A stretch of DNA of 64,000 nucleotides. It comes from Rachycentron canadum (taxonomy: Eukaryota > Chordata > Actinopteri > Carangiformes > Rachycentridae). Numbering within the stretch: position 1 is the first letter of the stretch; the number at the start of each line of letters is the position of its first letter. Location: the NCBI GenBank assembly GCA_038496675.1, contig CM076662.1, forward strand, positions 22,405,027-22,469,026. The letters run 5' to 3'. The notes under the pieces are model-generated. The model worked only from the letters and a program-made list of their open reading frames with translations, was not told the origin of the DNA and ran no database searches. Positions 50,936-61,375 of the stretch are shown piece after piece. A program made the position numbers and the translations under genes.

Positions 50936-52860
50936 TTGGTCTTAGACTTCATTTCAGAAAAGACAACTTGTGCCTTGCTGCTGGATGAAAGTGGTGAGTC
51001 TTCAAAAATGTTTTTCAAACAGGAGAAAATGCCAAACAAAGCTTTTTGCTGCAGTTTGTGGAAACAGGGATCAAACCAGCAGCCTTTGGACAACAAGCTG
51101 AGACATGAAGCTGTCAGCTGCACTTCACAGAGACACTCAGACACTTTATCAAATCTTCAGGCTCCAAGGATCAAAAGTCACTTATATCAGCATCTAATCT
51201 TTCACCCCAAATATTCAAGATAATCACCAAAACTGCAATCTGCTAGTTATTTCCTCTAGGCCAGAGGTATTGTGAGCTTTCAAATTCTGAACTGCTTCCT
51301 CTTGACTCATCTGGTTGTGAGCTCAATTAGCTCCTCGCACGACGTGCCCTGTTTTCCACATCGTCACTGTGCACTATGACCAAACGACTCTCTGCTGTGG
51401 AATCTGCTGCTGAGCGCTATGCAGAGTTACTAATTGCTAATGAGTGCTCATCATCGGCCCTAATGAGCTGTGCATGGTGCTTCCGGTCTCTAACTCCACT
51501 TTGTCGGTTTCATCCTGCTCCCGTTTGATCAGGTCAGTTTAACCCGCGAGCAAAAACTCTTGTGTCCATCTGAGAGAAACTTTCAAAAAGGTCAGAGTCT
51601 GCTGGTTTCTCAAGTATTTCTATTAAAGTTCCTGAGTTTAAATGAAGGAGAAGACAGAGAGGAAGGGAGAAGTTAGTATGTTTTATCTCTTTGGGTCATT
51701 AGTCATTCATACATCAGATTCAACCTGTCTTCACAATCATGTGAGAAATGTGTGAAATCATCTCAGCGACATCACAGCTTGTTCTACGAGCTCCTAACAT
51801 CACAGCTGAGCTGTATAAAGCTACTGCTAATGCTAACACAACAGCTCCCTGCACAGGGAAGCTGTTTCTGTGAAGCAGCCACAGAAAGCAAACGTAGCAC
51901 CAGAGTTAAAGCTGAACACAACTATGTTTGCACTGTAACGGACACACCAGCTGCATGGACAGAGGTTTGGGACCTGTAGGGCACCAAAGACCCAAAGTCA
52001 CCTCATCAGTCACCCTCATTTCTATTCCTCTTTCTATCAAATCAATTTGTTTTTCTGGTTAAGATTTAAGACTTAAGATGCAAAATGCTGAACTCAAACT
52101 CTGTGGGAAGGAGACAAATGTCCCCATATCTGGGTCCGAATCTTAAGAGCTGCACAGACAAGAGGATCGGGCATAAACAGGTTTGTCCAGCACCCTTGGG
52201 ACACAAAACTGATGTCTTCTGTCAAGATCCAAGGCTAATGGCAAATTAAAGCAACACATTTCTCCGAACTACAAGGAATTTCAGGCTTGTTTGTTAATGC
52301 ATTAGGTGCTTTTCCAGCCAATTTCCTCGTGCAGCAACAAAACAATTCACGTCGAGGACAAAACAAGGACACATCAGCAGGGGAAACACATTCCTCAGCC
52401 TCCAGAACCGACATGGTGGCTCTCACTAATAGGAAGTTAACAACAACACCACTCCGCCTGTTACTAAATGCATAATGTGTTGTACTGAGACAGAAAGGAC
52501 GACAGCAGCTGCATCTGGAGAGACAGATGTGACACCTAGGTGTGACATTAATCTCACGGAGCCTGAAGGTTTGAGGTAATTATGCACAGGGCAGTTTTCT
52601 GGGGGACAGAAATTGATTCTGCGGGTTCAGCAAAATCAGAGTGAATTGGAAACACGTCAGTGAATTGTCAGCTTTCCTTTTGTTTCAGTGTGACAGTTAT
52701 CACAGAGGGTTTAAATTCAGCTCTGGTTACAAATAAGAAAACTGAGCTGAGTGATGGAGTTATATTTACACTTGAACTAAATAACATGCTATTGTTTTAT
52801 TATACGAGCGTCAACTGACAATAATCTTATTATCTCATTATTATCTAAAAGCAAACTTTT
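50936..52860. other. Intronic, no gene recognised
   Basis: A homeobox-like TAAT-rich segment at 51430-51480 ('ttactaattgctaatgag', 'ccctaatgagctgtgcat') looks like a possible conserved non-coding element. No coding feature. Confidence 0.4.
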
Positions 52861-53300
52861 GTTCACTGTAATAGGGGATAGTAGCTCAGAGAACAAGAGG
52901 AAACTAAAAACACAGTGAATTTCTCCTTATTTTCTAGATAAAAACACTGTAAACCAGAATAACCAAAGAAAACTTCAACACAGGAAGTTCCACACATGTG
53001 TTTGTGTTGTTCTAGAGCTGATTTGAAGTTTCTCTCTTTATCTGATCTGAGTTCTGCTCATTCTTTGGAGCAGTAATGATGAAAAATCAGCTCCAAAGCC
53101 TCTAATGCTCTAAATCTCTTATTGTCCATGTCTCTCTGTCTTTATTCTGTCACTACAATAAACTCAGAGCAACTTCTCCTCACTCTGAGATCTGAAAAAT
53201 ACAGGATTGATCCCATTGACTTTGGCTACAAGCAGCTGACAGTTAGACCTATATTTGGGCCCCAAACCTCACCTGTCCAAACTCTTATACTAAGACAGGA
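52861..53300 (+). mobile_element. Composite dispersed repeat (14.5-kb segment joined to family B)
   Basis: 52861-52976 equals the 14528-14644 segment and 52994-53245 equals the left half of family B. The tail ('ctcacctgtccaaactctta') matches the reverse copy at 48.68 kb, giving an alternative right end for family B. Confidence 0.85.
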
Positions 53301-56300
53301 GTGGTGGGGTTAACAGTGATATGAAAGAAAGAAAACCAGCCGATCATCAAACTGGAGAAGCTGGAACTAGGGAACGTTCTCATGTGAGACACCATCTCCT
53401 CACAGCTGCTGGATCACAGCAAAAGGCAAACTCTAAAGGTCGAGTGCAACATTTCTGCATCATTCCATGCACTTTACCACCGCTCAGAGCCCTGTGTTTG
53501 ATGATGAGGACAATCTAAAACAAGGCTCAGTCAGTATGGGAAGCACAGAAGTCCTTTCTGGTCAAAAGTGCATCTTAAACCCTTCAGCTAATGATTTATC
53601 ATCTTGAGTATTTACTCAGTGAATCAAACGTTAATTTTGCCGCAGCTCAAGATGACACCTTCATGTCGTAGGTGTATATTTTATTATCATGTATGACAAA
53701 GAAAAGCATCAAATCCTCCTGTTTGCACAAATCAGCGCCTTTTCAGCATTTTTGCTTTCTAATCAATCGACTCATCGTTTCAACTCAAGGTTTCCCTGCC
53801 AAACTTCCTCCAGTCATCCTGCATCCAAACTGATCTGAAACCATCTGACTTTTCACCCACAGCTGCTGCTGCTGCTGCTGTTGTTGAAGGGAGGGAGGGG
53901 TGAGACAGCACAACATGGATAAGAGAAATGGGAAATATACAGTCATGCATTCTGGGAAGGAGCCCTCCTGTCAGGCTTGTCTGGATGCCAGGACGAGGCC
54001 AAGGTTCACCACTGATCTGCCACAAAAAACTGCTGATGTCAAACATCTCTTGTTTCCCTCGCTCACCCTCCACATTTCTATCTGTCTCCATTTATCTCCC
54101 TCTCTCTCTCTCTGCTTTGACACAGGCTCGCTCTACCTGACTCTCAGCCTCCACTGTGGATCTGATTTCACTCTCTCCTCTGTGTTGTTATGGAAACCAA
54201 AATTTCGGTACGACAGGTCCTCAGTCCTGTAATGGCAGCTTGAATCTGATACTTCTGCAGCCTGAAATTCCCTCACAGTGCTGCCTCCAGGGGGCAGATA
54301 CATGGGGGCAGGAGCTGATCAAAGAAGAAGAACTGAATCGGGCTTTTTAACCCTTTAATAGAAGGAATTCAGTTCCTCATTCCTTTATCACGACACGAGA
54401 TCAGGGTAAATGACATAAACGACACACAGACTAGTTTAGCTCATCTTAGTTTATCTTAACAAATCAAGAAGCTCAGAAATTCACCAACACCTTTAAGGCT
54501 CATTAGTTTAATCAGGAATCTAAATCTCCTCATGGAGACTCAGCATCTCCTTAATTAGCTGCATTGATTATTCATGTCGACAGAAGACGCCGCTGAACGA
54601 AGACACGGCTTCAACCAGCCTGATTGTTCAGTATCGATTGGTTATTGGCGTCGAGTCTTTTCCTCCTGCCAGGTTGAGAGTGAATTTGTGGTCGGACAGG
54701 AAGTTACTCGGTGCGACCACGTGGACAGTGGAGCCATAGTTGACTCAGAAAATTCAACATTGAGAACCACCTGTGGAGGAATCTGGATAATTGTGGGAAA
54801 CCTTGACTTTACTTTTCAGTGGCTCGTTGTTCAGTCATGATATTTTCCTCTGGTTTTCTGACGTCTCTCTCTCCTCCTCACACTCCTGCGTTTCTCCCTG
54901 ATCCTTTATCTCCGTCCTCCCATCTGTTCCTGCTCTTTAATCCCTTGCCTCTCCTTCCCATACATGTGTCACGTTGTTGAAGTGTTGCCTATGCATCATA
55001 ACCCGTGGGTGAAGAGTGTGAGTAACGCTTCCCGCTGCTGTCAACACAAACCGCTGACGTGCCCTTGAGCAAGTCACCGGGCTCCAGTGAAGCTGAACAG
55101 TGGTTTTAAAGCAACACCAGGTCTGAAATGTTGCATTTATTTGGGCGCTGCTCGCTGATCTACCACAGAAGGTAAATAAAGAGTGGCCTCGGTGATGTCA
55201 CTGGTTTCTGAAGCTCAGAGTGAGCTGCTACACTGTCACCATCTTGGCAGTGTCTGACTCCGCCCCCTAACTCCCAAACTTCATGAAACTTAATGAGCTG
55301 AAGCAGAAACATTTGTTTTAAAGATGACTCCTAATCCACTCATCTTCGCTCATTGACCGAACATAAATATTTACGTTTTATCAATTCCAGTTAATCCACC
55401 TTAAAATTTTTATTTTCTTAGAGCCCAAATATCTTAAGTTTATTGAACTTGATTTCTCAAGTTCAGTTAACTTAAAATTTACCATAAGACTTTAATCACG
55501 GTGAGGCTCAGTCTCATTGGTCGCCTGTCGGTGACATCATATCCTCTCTCATGCATCTCATGTTCAGATCCTCTGTGGTTTTCAGCTCTGTATCTGAAGC
55601 AGATGAAGGACTTTAGTCTCTAAATGTGTTCAAACTGTTGAATAACTCAATGACGTCACAGTTGAATAATCCTACGACATACAGCCCTGTATCGGTTTAC
55701 ACACAGTCATCATATTACATCAGTTACCTCGACCTCATGTCACCCTGCAGCTGATCTCACCTCTTTCATCACTTCCTGTCTGCTGAGGTGATGTCACATC
55801 AACCTGAGTGGGAAGTCGCTTCTTGAGTGGCTGAACTTCAGCTTCATGCTCAGTGCAGCTCTGACACCAGCCGTCCATATGGAGCGGCCATATTGTGTTA
55901 CAGAGAAACACGCGTGCCGTTAGTCCAGCTCGACACACGACGAGTGGCGGGATGAGTCAGTTTCTGCAGACTCGTCTGATCACAATGTGGTTTCCTCGCT
56001 CATGTCAGATTCACTGGGCCCAGAGCAAAATAAAGAAGCGTGTTGCCTCAGGCGGCAGATGACAGGAGGTTTGAGGTTTTTGTTGCCCTGAATTGAGGCT
56101 CTCAGGCTGCATACAAACCAAACCACCTTCACATTAAGCCACAAATAACCAGGAAGACTGAACATCGGGTTCCTACAGGATCAGAGGAGGGTTTAGATGT
56201 TGATGATCTCAGCTGTAAAACCTTTCAGGTACATCAAATACACCTGTCTCACACCTGGAGTCACTTGTCCAACTGTTTCCAACTTCTCCAGCTACATCCC

Positions 56301-56431
56301 AGAATTCATCAGGTGATGTTAAATAGTCCACTACACAAATTTCCCACAACTGAACACAGAAAAAACCCAAATTATTCATTTTGGCCCCAAAGAAGAAAGA
56401 AGTCAGTGCTGACCTTGAATCTGGGGTCAGA
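53301..56431. other. Intronic, no gene recognised
   Basis: Small CTG run (53860-53880) and CT-rich stretch (54090-54112). Frames at 53900-54232 and 54574-54840 have no recognisable domain. Confidence 0.45.
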
Positions 56432-56690
56432 GACCGGACTAATGTAACGGGGTCTTCAGAGACCGGACTAATGTAACGGGGTCTTCAGAGACCGGACTAA
56501 TGTAACGGGGTCTTCACAGACCGGACTAATGTAACAGGGTCTTCAGAGACCGGACTAATGTAACAGGGTCTTCAGAGACCGGACTAATGTAACGGGGTCT
56601 TCAGAGACTGGACTAATGTAACGGGGTCTTCAGAGACCAGACTATGGTAACGGGGTCTATGGTAACGTGGTCTTCAGAGACCAGACTGAT
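56432..56690 (+). repeat. 29-bp minisatellite, about 9 units
   Basis: Unit begins 'gaccggactaatgtaacggg' and ends 'gtcttcaga'. The last two units carry an extra 'tatggtaacg' segment, indicating unequal exchange or slippage. Confidence 0.95.
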
Positions 56691-57116
56691 CCACTTGTGT
56701 CTGATTGGTGCTGTAGAAATAAACCATCAAAGTTAAACACAGACCTGGTCTCATCCTGAAAACCAGTGTCTTGGCTTTAAAACCACCATCGTCATGGATC
56801 AACTCTTCCCCACGAGTCTAAGGGTAAAACGGATTCTGTCCCCCTGGTCCCCCCCTTCCCGCGTCCACGTGACGAGGTCTCTGTCCAGGTCAAGAATCCA
56901 GAATCCACCTGAGACCCCTCGGCTCAGGCCCCTCGGCTCAGGCTGCTGAGACCCGGAGGAAACGGTCCTGGAGCCGCCACACTGACTCTCAGGGGGAACT
57001 ATTCATTTCCCTCAACAGTATTAGGTTCAGTTTAACCTGATTCCACATCAGTGGAGCACGAGTCTTCATTAATGGACTGAAAATTGCTGCAACAAAGTGA
57101 CTCTGACACATAAACA

Positions 57117-57309
57117 CCGGTGGACTCTGCAGACCGGCTGGACTCTGCAGACCGGCTGGACTCTGCAGACCGGCCGGACTCTGCAGACCGGCCGGACTCT
57201 GCAGACCGGCCGGACTCTGCAGACCGGCCGGACTCTGCAGACCGGCTGGACTCAGTCCGACCGGTGGACTCTGCAGACCGGCTGGACTCAGTCCGACCGG
57301 TGGACTCTC
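57117..57309. repeat. 18-bp minisatellite in KCNQ3 intron 1
   Basis: Unit gactctgcagaccggctg (or ...ccg), about ten units, the last ones mixed with 'gactcagtccgaccggtg'. Because 18 is a multiple of three, frames stay open on both strands. The array ends 88 bp from the KCNQ3 donor. Confidence 0.95.
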
Positions 57310-57396
57310 CCGCTCCCAGCTGCTCGTTTCACCTGAAGAAGCCAATCAGCTCTAATTAATGAGCGCGTGTAACTTGTACTAAAGCTGTTTTCATGT

Positions 57397-57402
57397 ACTC
57401 AC
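57397..57402 (-). other. kcnq3: 5' splice donor of KCNQ3 exon 1
   Basis: GTGAGT directly follows the exon and is a perfect consensus donor. Without splicing, the frame meets TGA one codon after Val104, so splicing is required for a functional channel. Confidence 0.9.
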
Positions 57403-57713
57403 ACGAACGCGTGGTACAGCAGCGCCCACCCTCTCGGCCTCTCCAGCGCGTCGTAGATCAGGTTCTGGATCCTCCTCTTGCGGATGTTATTCCTCTTCAC
57501 CGGCCGGGTGTAGCTCAGGGGGGTCTTGGCCAGCAGCCCGATGCCGATGCCCTGAGAGCCCCGCTTGAAGTCATCCCGACCCGGACCCACCAGCAGCAGG
57601 GCGCCATCCTTGTCCGCTCCCCCGGTGCCTTGGTCCAATAAGTCCCCTGGAGGAGCGGAAGGCTTCTTCTGCTCCTCCGAGCCGCTAGCGACGGTCCTGG
57701 ACCGGAGCCCCAT
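57403..57713 (-). CDS. kcnq3: KCNQ3-like voltage-gated potassium channel, first coding exon (partial gene)
   Basis: This exon encodes the first 104 residues of a Kv7.3-type channel, the cytosolic N-terminus up to the edge of transmembrane segment S1. In the family, KCNQ3 pairs with KCNQ2 to make the neuronal M-current. Seen: MGLRSRT start, an ADKDGALLL block (residues 33-41), GLLAKTPL (59-66), RPVKRNN (70-76), and the juxtamembrane segment IYDALERPRGWALLYH (86-101), which as I recall the family is diagnostic of KCNQ3 rather than KCNQ2, 4 or 5. The start was chosen because ACCATGG is a strong Kozak context and matches the family start; the reading frame stays open upstream but has no in-frame ATG there. 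The exon ends in phase 2 (last codon split GT/G) at a GTGAGT donor, the same phase as KCNQ2 exon 1. Later exons, including S1-S6 and the pore, were not found and must lie beyond the low-coordinate end of the window. Confidence 0.93.
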
Positions 57714-57750
57714 GGTCAGTGCTGGATGCCCGGTGTGGGCAGCATGCCAT
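57685..57750 (-). CDS. Upstream ORF overlapping the KCNQ3 start (21 codons)
   Basis: An ATG 37 nt upstream of the KCNQ3 ATG, in another frame, opens a 21-codon frame (MACCPHRASS...) that runs past the KCNQ3 start and stops at TAG inside the exon. If the transcript includes it, it would be expected to lower initiation at the main ATG. The sequence is certain; use as a uORF is inferred, because the transcription start is not known. Confidence 0.4.
   Translation of the reverse strand: MACCPHRASSTDHGAPVQDRR
57716..57745 (-). CDS. Nine-codon upstream ORF ending just before the KCNQ3 ATG
   Basis: MLPTPGIQH followed by TGA, with two bases between this stop and the KCNQ3 ATG. Such a short terminating uORF could permit some reinitiation. 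Whether the mRNA contains it is unknown. Confidence 0.35.
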   Translation of the reverse strand: MLPTPGIQH

Positions 57751-58358
57751 GATCCGAGCGCTGGATCCGGAGACACCCCCCTCCTCCTCAGCCGCGGGTC
57801 ATTTAAGGATGTGGTCCCCGGCGCGAAGGGAGGTGCTCAGCAGTCTGACTGGAAAATAGATAAAAGGAGGAGGGACGGAGGAAGACAGAGAGGAGGAGAG
57901 GAGGAGAGAGGCAGAGCGTTACACGTCTAGTTTGGGGGGAAACCATCGGCATCCGGTCCGTTTCGTCGGCGCAGAGCAGAAATCTGAGGACGAACTGTGC
58001 GTAAAATCCGCACAAAAACACACGCCCTTCTGATCAGAGCAGCACGGGAACGTTAGAGTGACACAACACGGGAGGAGAAACCACCGTGGAGTGGGATAAA
58101 CTCCCCACGAGGCGCCGCGCACGCGTTTGAGTCCGCGTTCTAGAAAATCACAGACATTAAAACTGTCAATCACTCAGTTTAACACCTGGAGGGGGCAACA
58201 AGCAACAAATGCCCACTTGCTAAACGCCCCTCTCACCCCCCAGCACCCACAAAACACACACACACACACACCAGAGAGACAAAGACCTGCTATTACGCTC
58301 CATCCATGTCTCACACACACCAGAGAGAAGAGACACCTATGGGAGGAAACACAACCAG

Positions 58359-58386
58359 GCCGAGCCGAGCCGAGCCGAGCCGAGCC
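58359..58386. repeat. (CCGAG)n pentamer repeat
   Basis: About five tandem ccgag units in the CpG-rich block upstream of KCNQ3. Confidence 0.9.
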
Positions 58387-58476
58387 CCTACCAGCAGCGG
58401 ATCCCAGGCATGGCTCGAGTCTCCGGGGCTTCCAGCCTCCATCCACCTGCAGAGGAAGTGGTGCTGATGCTGAGGC

Positions 58477-58520
58477 GACGGCGGCGGCGGCGGAGGAGGA
58501 GGAGGAGGAGGAGGAGGAGG
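58477..58520. repeat. (GGC)n/(GGA)n triplet repeat
   Basis: Short ggc run passing into a ggaggagg run, in the presumed KCNQ3 promoter/5' region. Confidence 0.9.
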
Positions 58521-58586
58521 GTGGAGACGGAGGATGAAGAGCGGAGATGCTGCGAGAAGGAGGTCGATACTGTAACTGAAGCGGAG

Positions 58587-58606
58587 GAGGGGGGGGGGGG
58601 GGGGGC
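58587..58606. repeat. Poly(G) tract
   Basis: About 18-20 consecutive G in the CpG-rich block; strong G-quadruplex potential and a likely assembly-error site. Confidence 0.85.
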
Positions 58607-58786
58607 AACGCAGACGCGACGTGCGCGCACTCTCACACACACACAAACACGCGCGCTAGTATTGTGTGCGCGCGCATAAAGGATCTGTATTTGTTCTGGA
58701 GATGTAAACACAGACAGGTGAGATCAAGAGGCGCGCGCCACAACTTTATATGCACAGTCATGCACACATGTACGCGCGCTGGCATA

Positions 58787-58809
58787 GACACACACACACA
58801 CACACACAC
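58787..58809. repeat. (CA)n microsatellite
   Basis: Short ACAC run just outside the CpG-rich block. Confidence 0.85.
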
Positions 58810-59117
58810 TTTAACACACAGCAACAAATTTAACTCAGTGTATGAGCAAACCTGTACAACCTGTCACGTTATTTACACCAAGATACAAAGATGAAGAAAG
58901 AAAAGGGACAACTTTTACACAAATGAAGCTGTCACGTGCGCAAAGATGAGCCCAGTGGGTGTTTAATTATCTGTTATCATCACATTAACCTTTAAAGGAC
59001 CATTGATTCACTGACAGAACAGCAGTGAGTTTAATACGTAGGTTCATACTTAGGTTTACACAAGCTACAGTCTCATGTGTTGGACAACAAAGGCAACAAG
59101 TTTTTACAGAGAACTCA

Positions 59118-59640
59118 GCACCATCAGGGGGCGACTCCACTGGGTGTTAAAGAAGTCAGATTGTATTGAAGTCTATGGGAAAATGTCCCTACTTCTCCCT
59201 TCATTTATTAGCTCAGTAAACGTTTTCCTAATGAGTTTATGGTCTCAGTCTCTAGTTTCAAGTCTTCAATACAACATGATGTTCATTTTTTAAATGATGG
59301 TCCATTTAGAGGAAAATAGACCAGGAAGCAGGGGATGGATTAGGGGGCGTGGCTACTGTGTGATTGACAAGACTCTACCACCCAATCAGGATAGAGAACA
59401 GAGCAGGTCAGCTCCACCTTCTCCACCAAATATGTTTTTTTCTGGTTTCAAAAAAACCAAGATGGCCGACAGACAAATTAAAAGAAATTAAAGACGTTTT
59501 ACTCAAATATCTCTCTTATTTCATTTCAGTCTTTTTTCATGTCTTGAAACATTGATGGTTTCATAAAAAACCAAAGTGGCCAACGGCCAAATTACAAACT
59601 GGAGGCTTCAAAACAACATCGGTAGTGACGCCATCACAAC
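59118..59640 (+). mobile_element. Repeat family A, long copy
   Basis: 'accatcagggggcgactcca' to 'ggaggcttcaaaac', including the AT-rich extension ('aaaagaaattaaagacgttt', 'ttttcatgtcttgaaac') seen at 49.1 kb. Lies upstream of KCNQ3. Confidence 0.88.
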
Positions 59641-59834
59641 GGCCAAAGGTCACAATATAAAAACTTTAAAAAAGGGAAAACGAATAGGAGCCCAAAGAAT
59701 GGACTGGGGTTGTAAATATATGTTAAGAATTAGAAGAGTTAGTTTTATTCAAATTCATATATAATGATCTTAAGACTTTTAATATGGAAATACAACCACT
59801 ACCAAGAAGGATAATAGTTTAGTAAGTTAGACTC

Positions 59835-59857
59835 AGGAGAGGATCAGATCCTCTCCT
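59835..59857. repeat. 11-bp perfect inverted repeat
   Basis: Arms aggagaggatc and gatcctctcct flank a single A, followed by 'ctgattggctgaa', the word shared with the 23.9-kb hairpin. Confidence 0.85.
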
Positions 59858-60180
59858 CTGATTGGCTGAATGACCTGTTGTTTCCAGAGCTCAGCCCGAG
59901 AGAGGAGATGGTTTTTGGTTCTTAAAACCACAGATGTCTTCTTATGGAGATCAACCCTTCTAAATAAAACGCTGGAGAAGTTCAACATAAAATATGGACC
60001 TCTAATATTAAATAATTACCTTTGAAAAATTACAGTTATTGGATAACAATAGGACAGATGTAACTAATGCAGTGACCACACACATAAATATCATTAAGTG
60101 AACATGCACACAATTAATAGTGAAATACTGAGACGATTCAGTCCAGTTCTTTCCAAGAAATAAAATCCTTTAATAGGCAG

Positions 60181-60182
<2 letters not shown>

Positions 60183-60232
<50 letters not shown>
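60183..60232. repeat. (AC)25 microsatellite
   Basis: Fifty bases of uninterrupted AC. Confidence 0.95.
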
Positions 60233-60233
<1 letters not shown>

Positions 60234-60234
<1 letters not shown>

Positions 60235-61119
60235 CGGCCGGATTTGCCCAGAAGAACAGAACAGAGCAATCTTAAAATAGATTGATTGCGTGTGTTGGTG
60301 GCCTTTAGTATTTCTACTTAAATCGTTGGCGGTCAGAGGATTTGACTAATTATCTGGATGTAAAATGGCAGAACGAGTCTGTAATTGAAAAGGCAATAAT
60401 TTGACTGCGGCTGTCGGCTGCCGTCCTCTGGTTCACAGCGGTCCACGCAGACCAACGGCAGAGGAGTCTGAGCTGCTGGCTGAGGGTTTCTGGTAAAACA
60501 CATCTTCTTCCTGATTATTCTTCTTTTTGACCTCAGCACAGAATCCAGATCAGTGATTCTGTTACAGCCTTTTGAGTTTCCAGCTTCTTTAGCTGAAGCC
60601 GTCAAATAAACCCGAGCGAAGGTTCAGTCAGGAAAACAGTTTCCTCCCACACGCCTTCTGTGTCACAAGCAACATTTCTGAAGTCCGAATTTAAAACATC
60701 CTCTTTCATCAAGACGTCCCATCCTCCAGCTCCAGTCCTCATCTCCACTACCAACATCAGGGAGGGAGGTTTCCTCCAACTGGAAGGACCTTAAACCATT
60801 GGAAAGCTTCCATGCTGATCCACTTCCTGTTGGGGTCTAAGCCCAAAGGTCTTTTCCTTCTGTTCACAAACAATGTCTTCCGGCTTAAATCTCTTGTAGT
60901 CTTGATATGATATGATCATATGATAGAAATATGATCAGTCTGTCAGTATCATTGGCCAGTACAGAGCTGAAAACGGAAAAGACTCAGCAACCCCCGCTGG
61001 CCTAGTGTGGCCCCTCTGACACAGTGTTTCTTGGCAGAACACGGTGTCAACATGTGAAGCGAGAGGTGATGGACCAAGCTTCAATCAGTACTGAGGGATC
61101 CACCCAACTGTCGACCCTC
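60234..61119. other. Upstream of KCNQ3, no gene recognised
   Basis: Mixed sequence; the minus frame 60333-60605 has no recognisable motif. Confidence 0.5.
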
Positions 61120-61375
61120 TGTGACGTCACCCATCGGTTTGTGAGCTGCCATTTTGAAGCCTCCAGATTGTAATTTGTCTGTCGGCCATCTTGGTTTTTA
61201 AAACTAGAAGAAACAATATTTGGAGGAGAAGGTGGAGCTGAGGAGGAGTGAGGGGTGGAGCTGACCTGCTCTGTACTCTATCCTGATTGGGTGGTAGAGT
61301 GTGTCAATCACTCAGAAGCCACGCCCCCTAATTCATCCCCTGCTTTCTGGTCTATTTTCCTCTAAAGAGAGAGTC
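61120..61375 (-). mobile_element. Repeat family A copy (tail half)
   Basis: 'tgacgtcacccatcggtttg', 'taatttgtctgtcggccatc', 'ggagaaggtggagctgagga' and 'gaagccacgccccctaattc'; stops at 'cctctaa', the same internal point as the 40.0-kb copy. Confidence 0.88.

Larger units (their letters stand above)
1..57402 (-). other. kcnq3: Presumed KCNQ3 intron 1 (distal part, acceptor not in window)
   Basis: No sequence resembling KCNQ3 exon 2 or later was recognised on the minus strand in this stretch. KCNQ3 is known to have a very long first intron in vertebrates. The block contains one complete plus-strand TRIM gene and otherwise repeats and unique non-coding DNA. I infer that it is intron 1; a short 90-180 bp exon could still have been missed by eye. 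Confidence 0.6.
57714..58760 (-). promoter_or_regulatory. kcnq3: CpG-rich 5' region / probable promoter of KCNQ3
   Basis: This roughly 1-kb block is far richer in G+C and CpG than the flanks, as expected for a CpG-island promoter of a brain-expressed channel gene. It directly abuts the start codon and includes the 5' UTR. It carries a CCGAG pentamer run, GGC/GGA triplet runs, a G homopolymer and CG-rich dinucleotides. The open frames seen here on both strands (for example 58174-58608 minus) are Pro/Ser/Arg-rich products of these simple repeats and are not credible genes. No TATA box or transcription start could be assigned. Confidence 0.65.

Noticed and set aside
57399..57776. Longer KCNQ3 N-terminus beginning 21 codons upstream of MGL
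   Set aside because: The upstream start is GTG, not ATG. The next in-frame ATG has a strong Kozak context and matches the family start.
58174..58711. Several overlapping long frames on both strands upstream of KCNQ3
   Set aside because: They are Pro-, Ser-, Arg- or Glu-runs made by CCGAG, GGA, GGC and CA simple repeats in a CpG-rich block.
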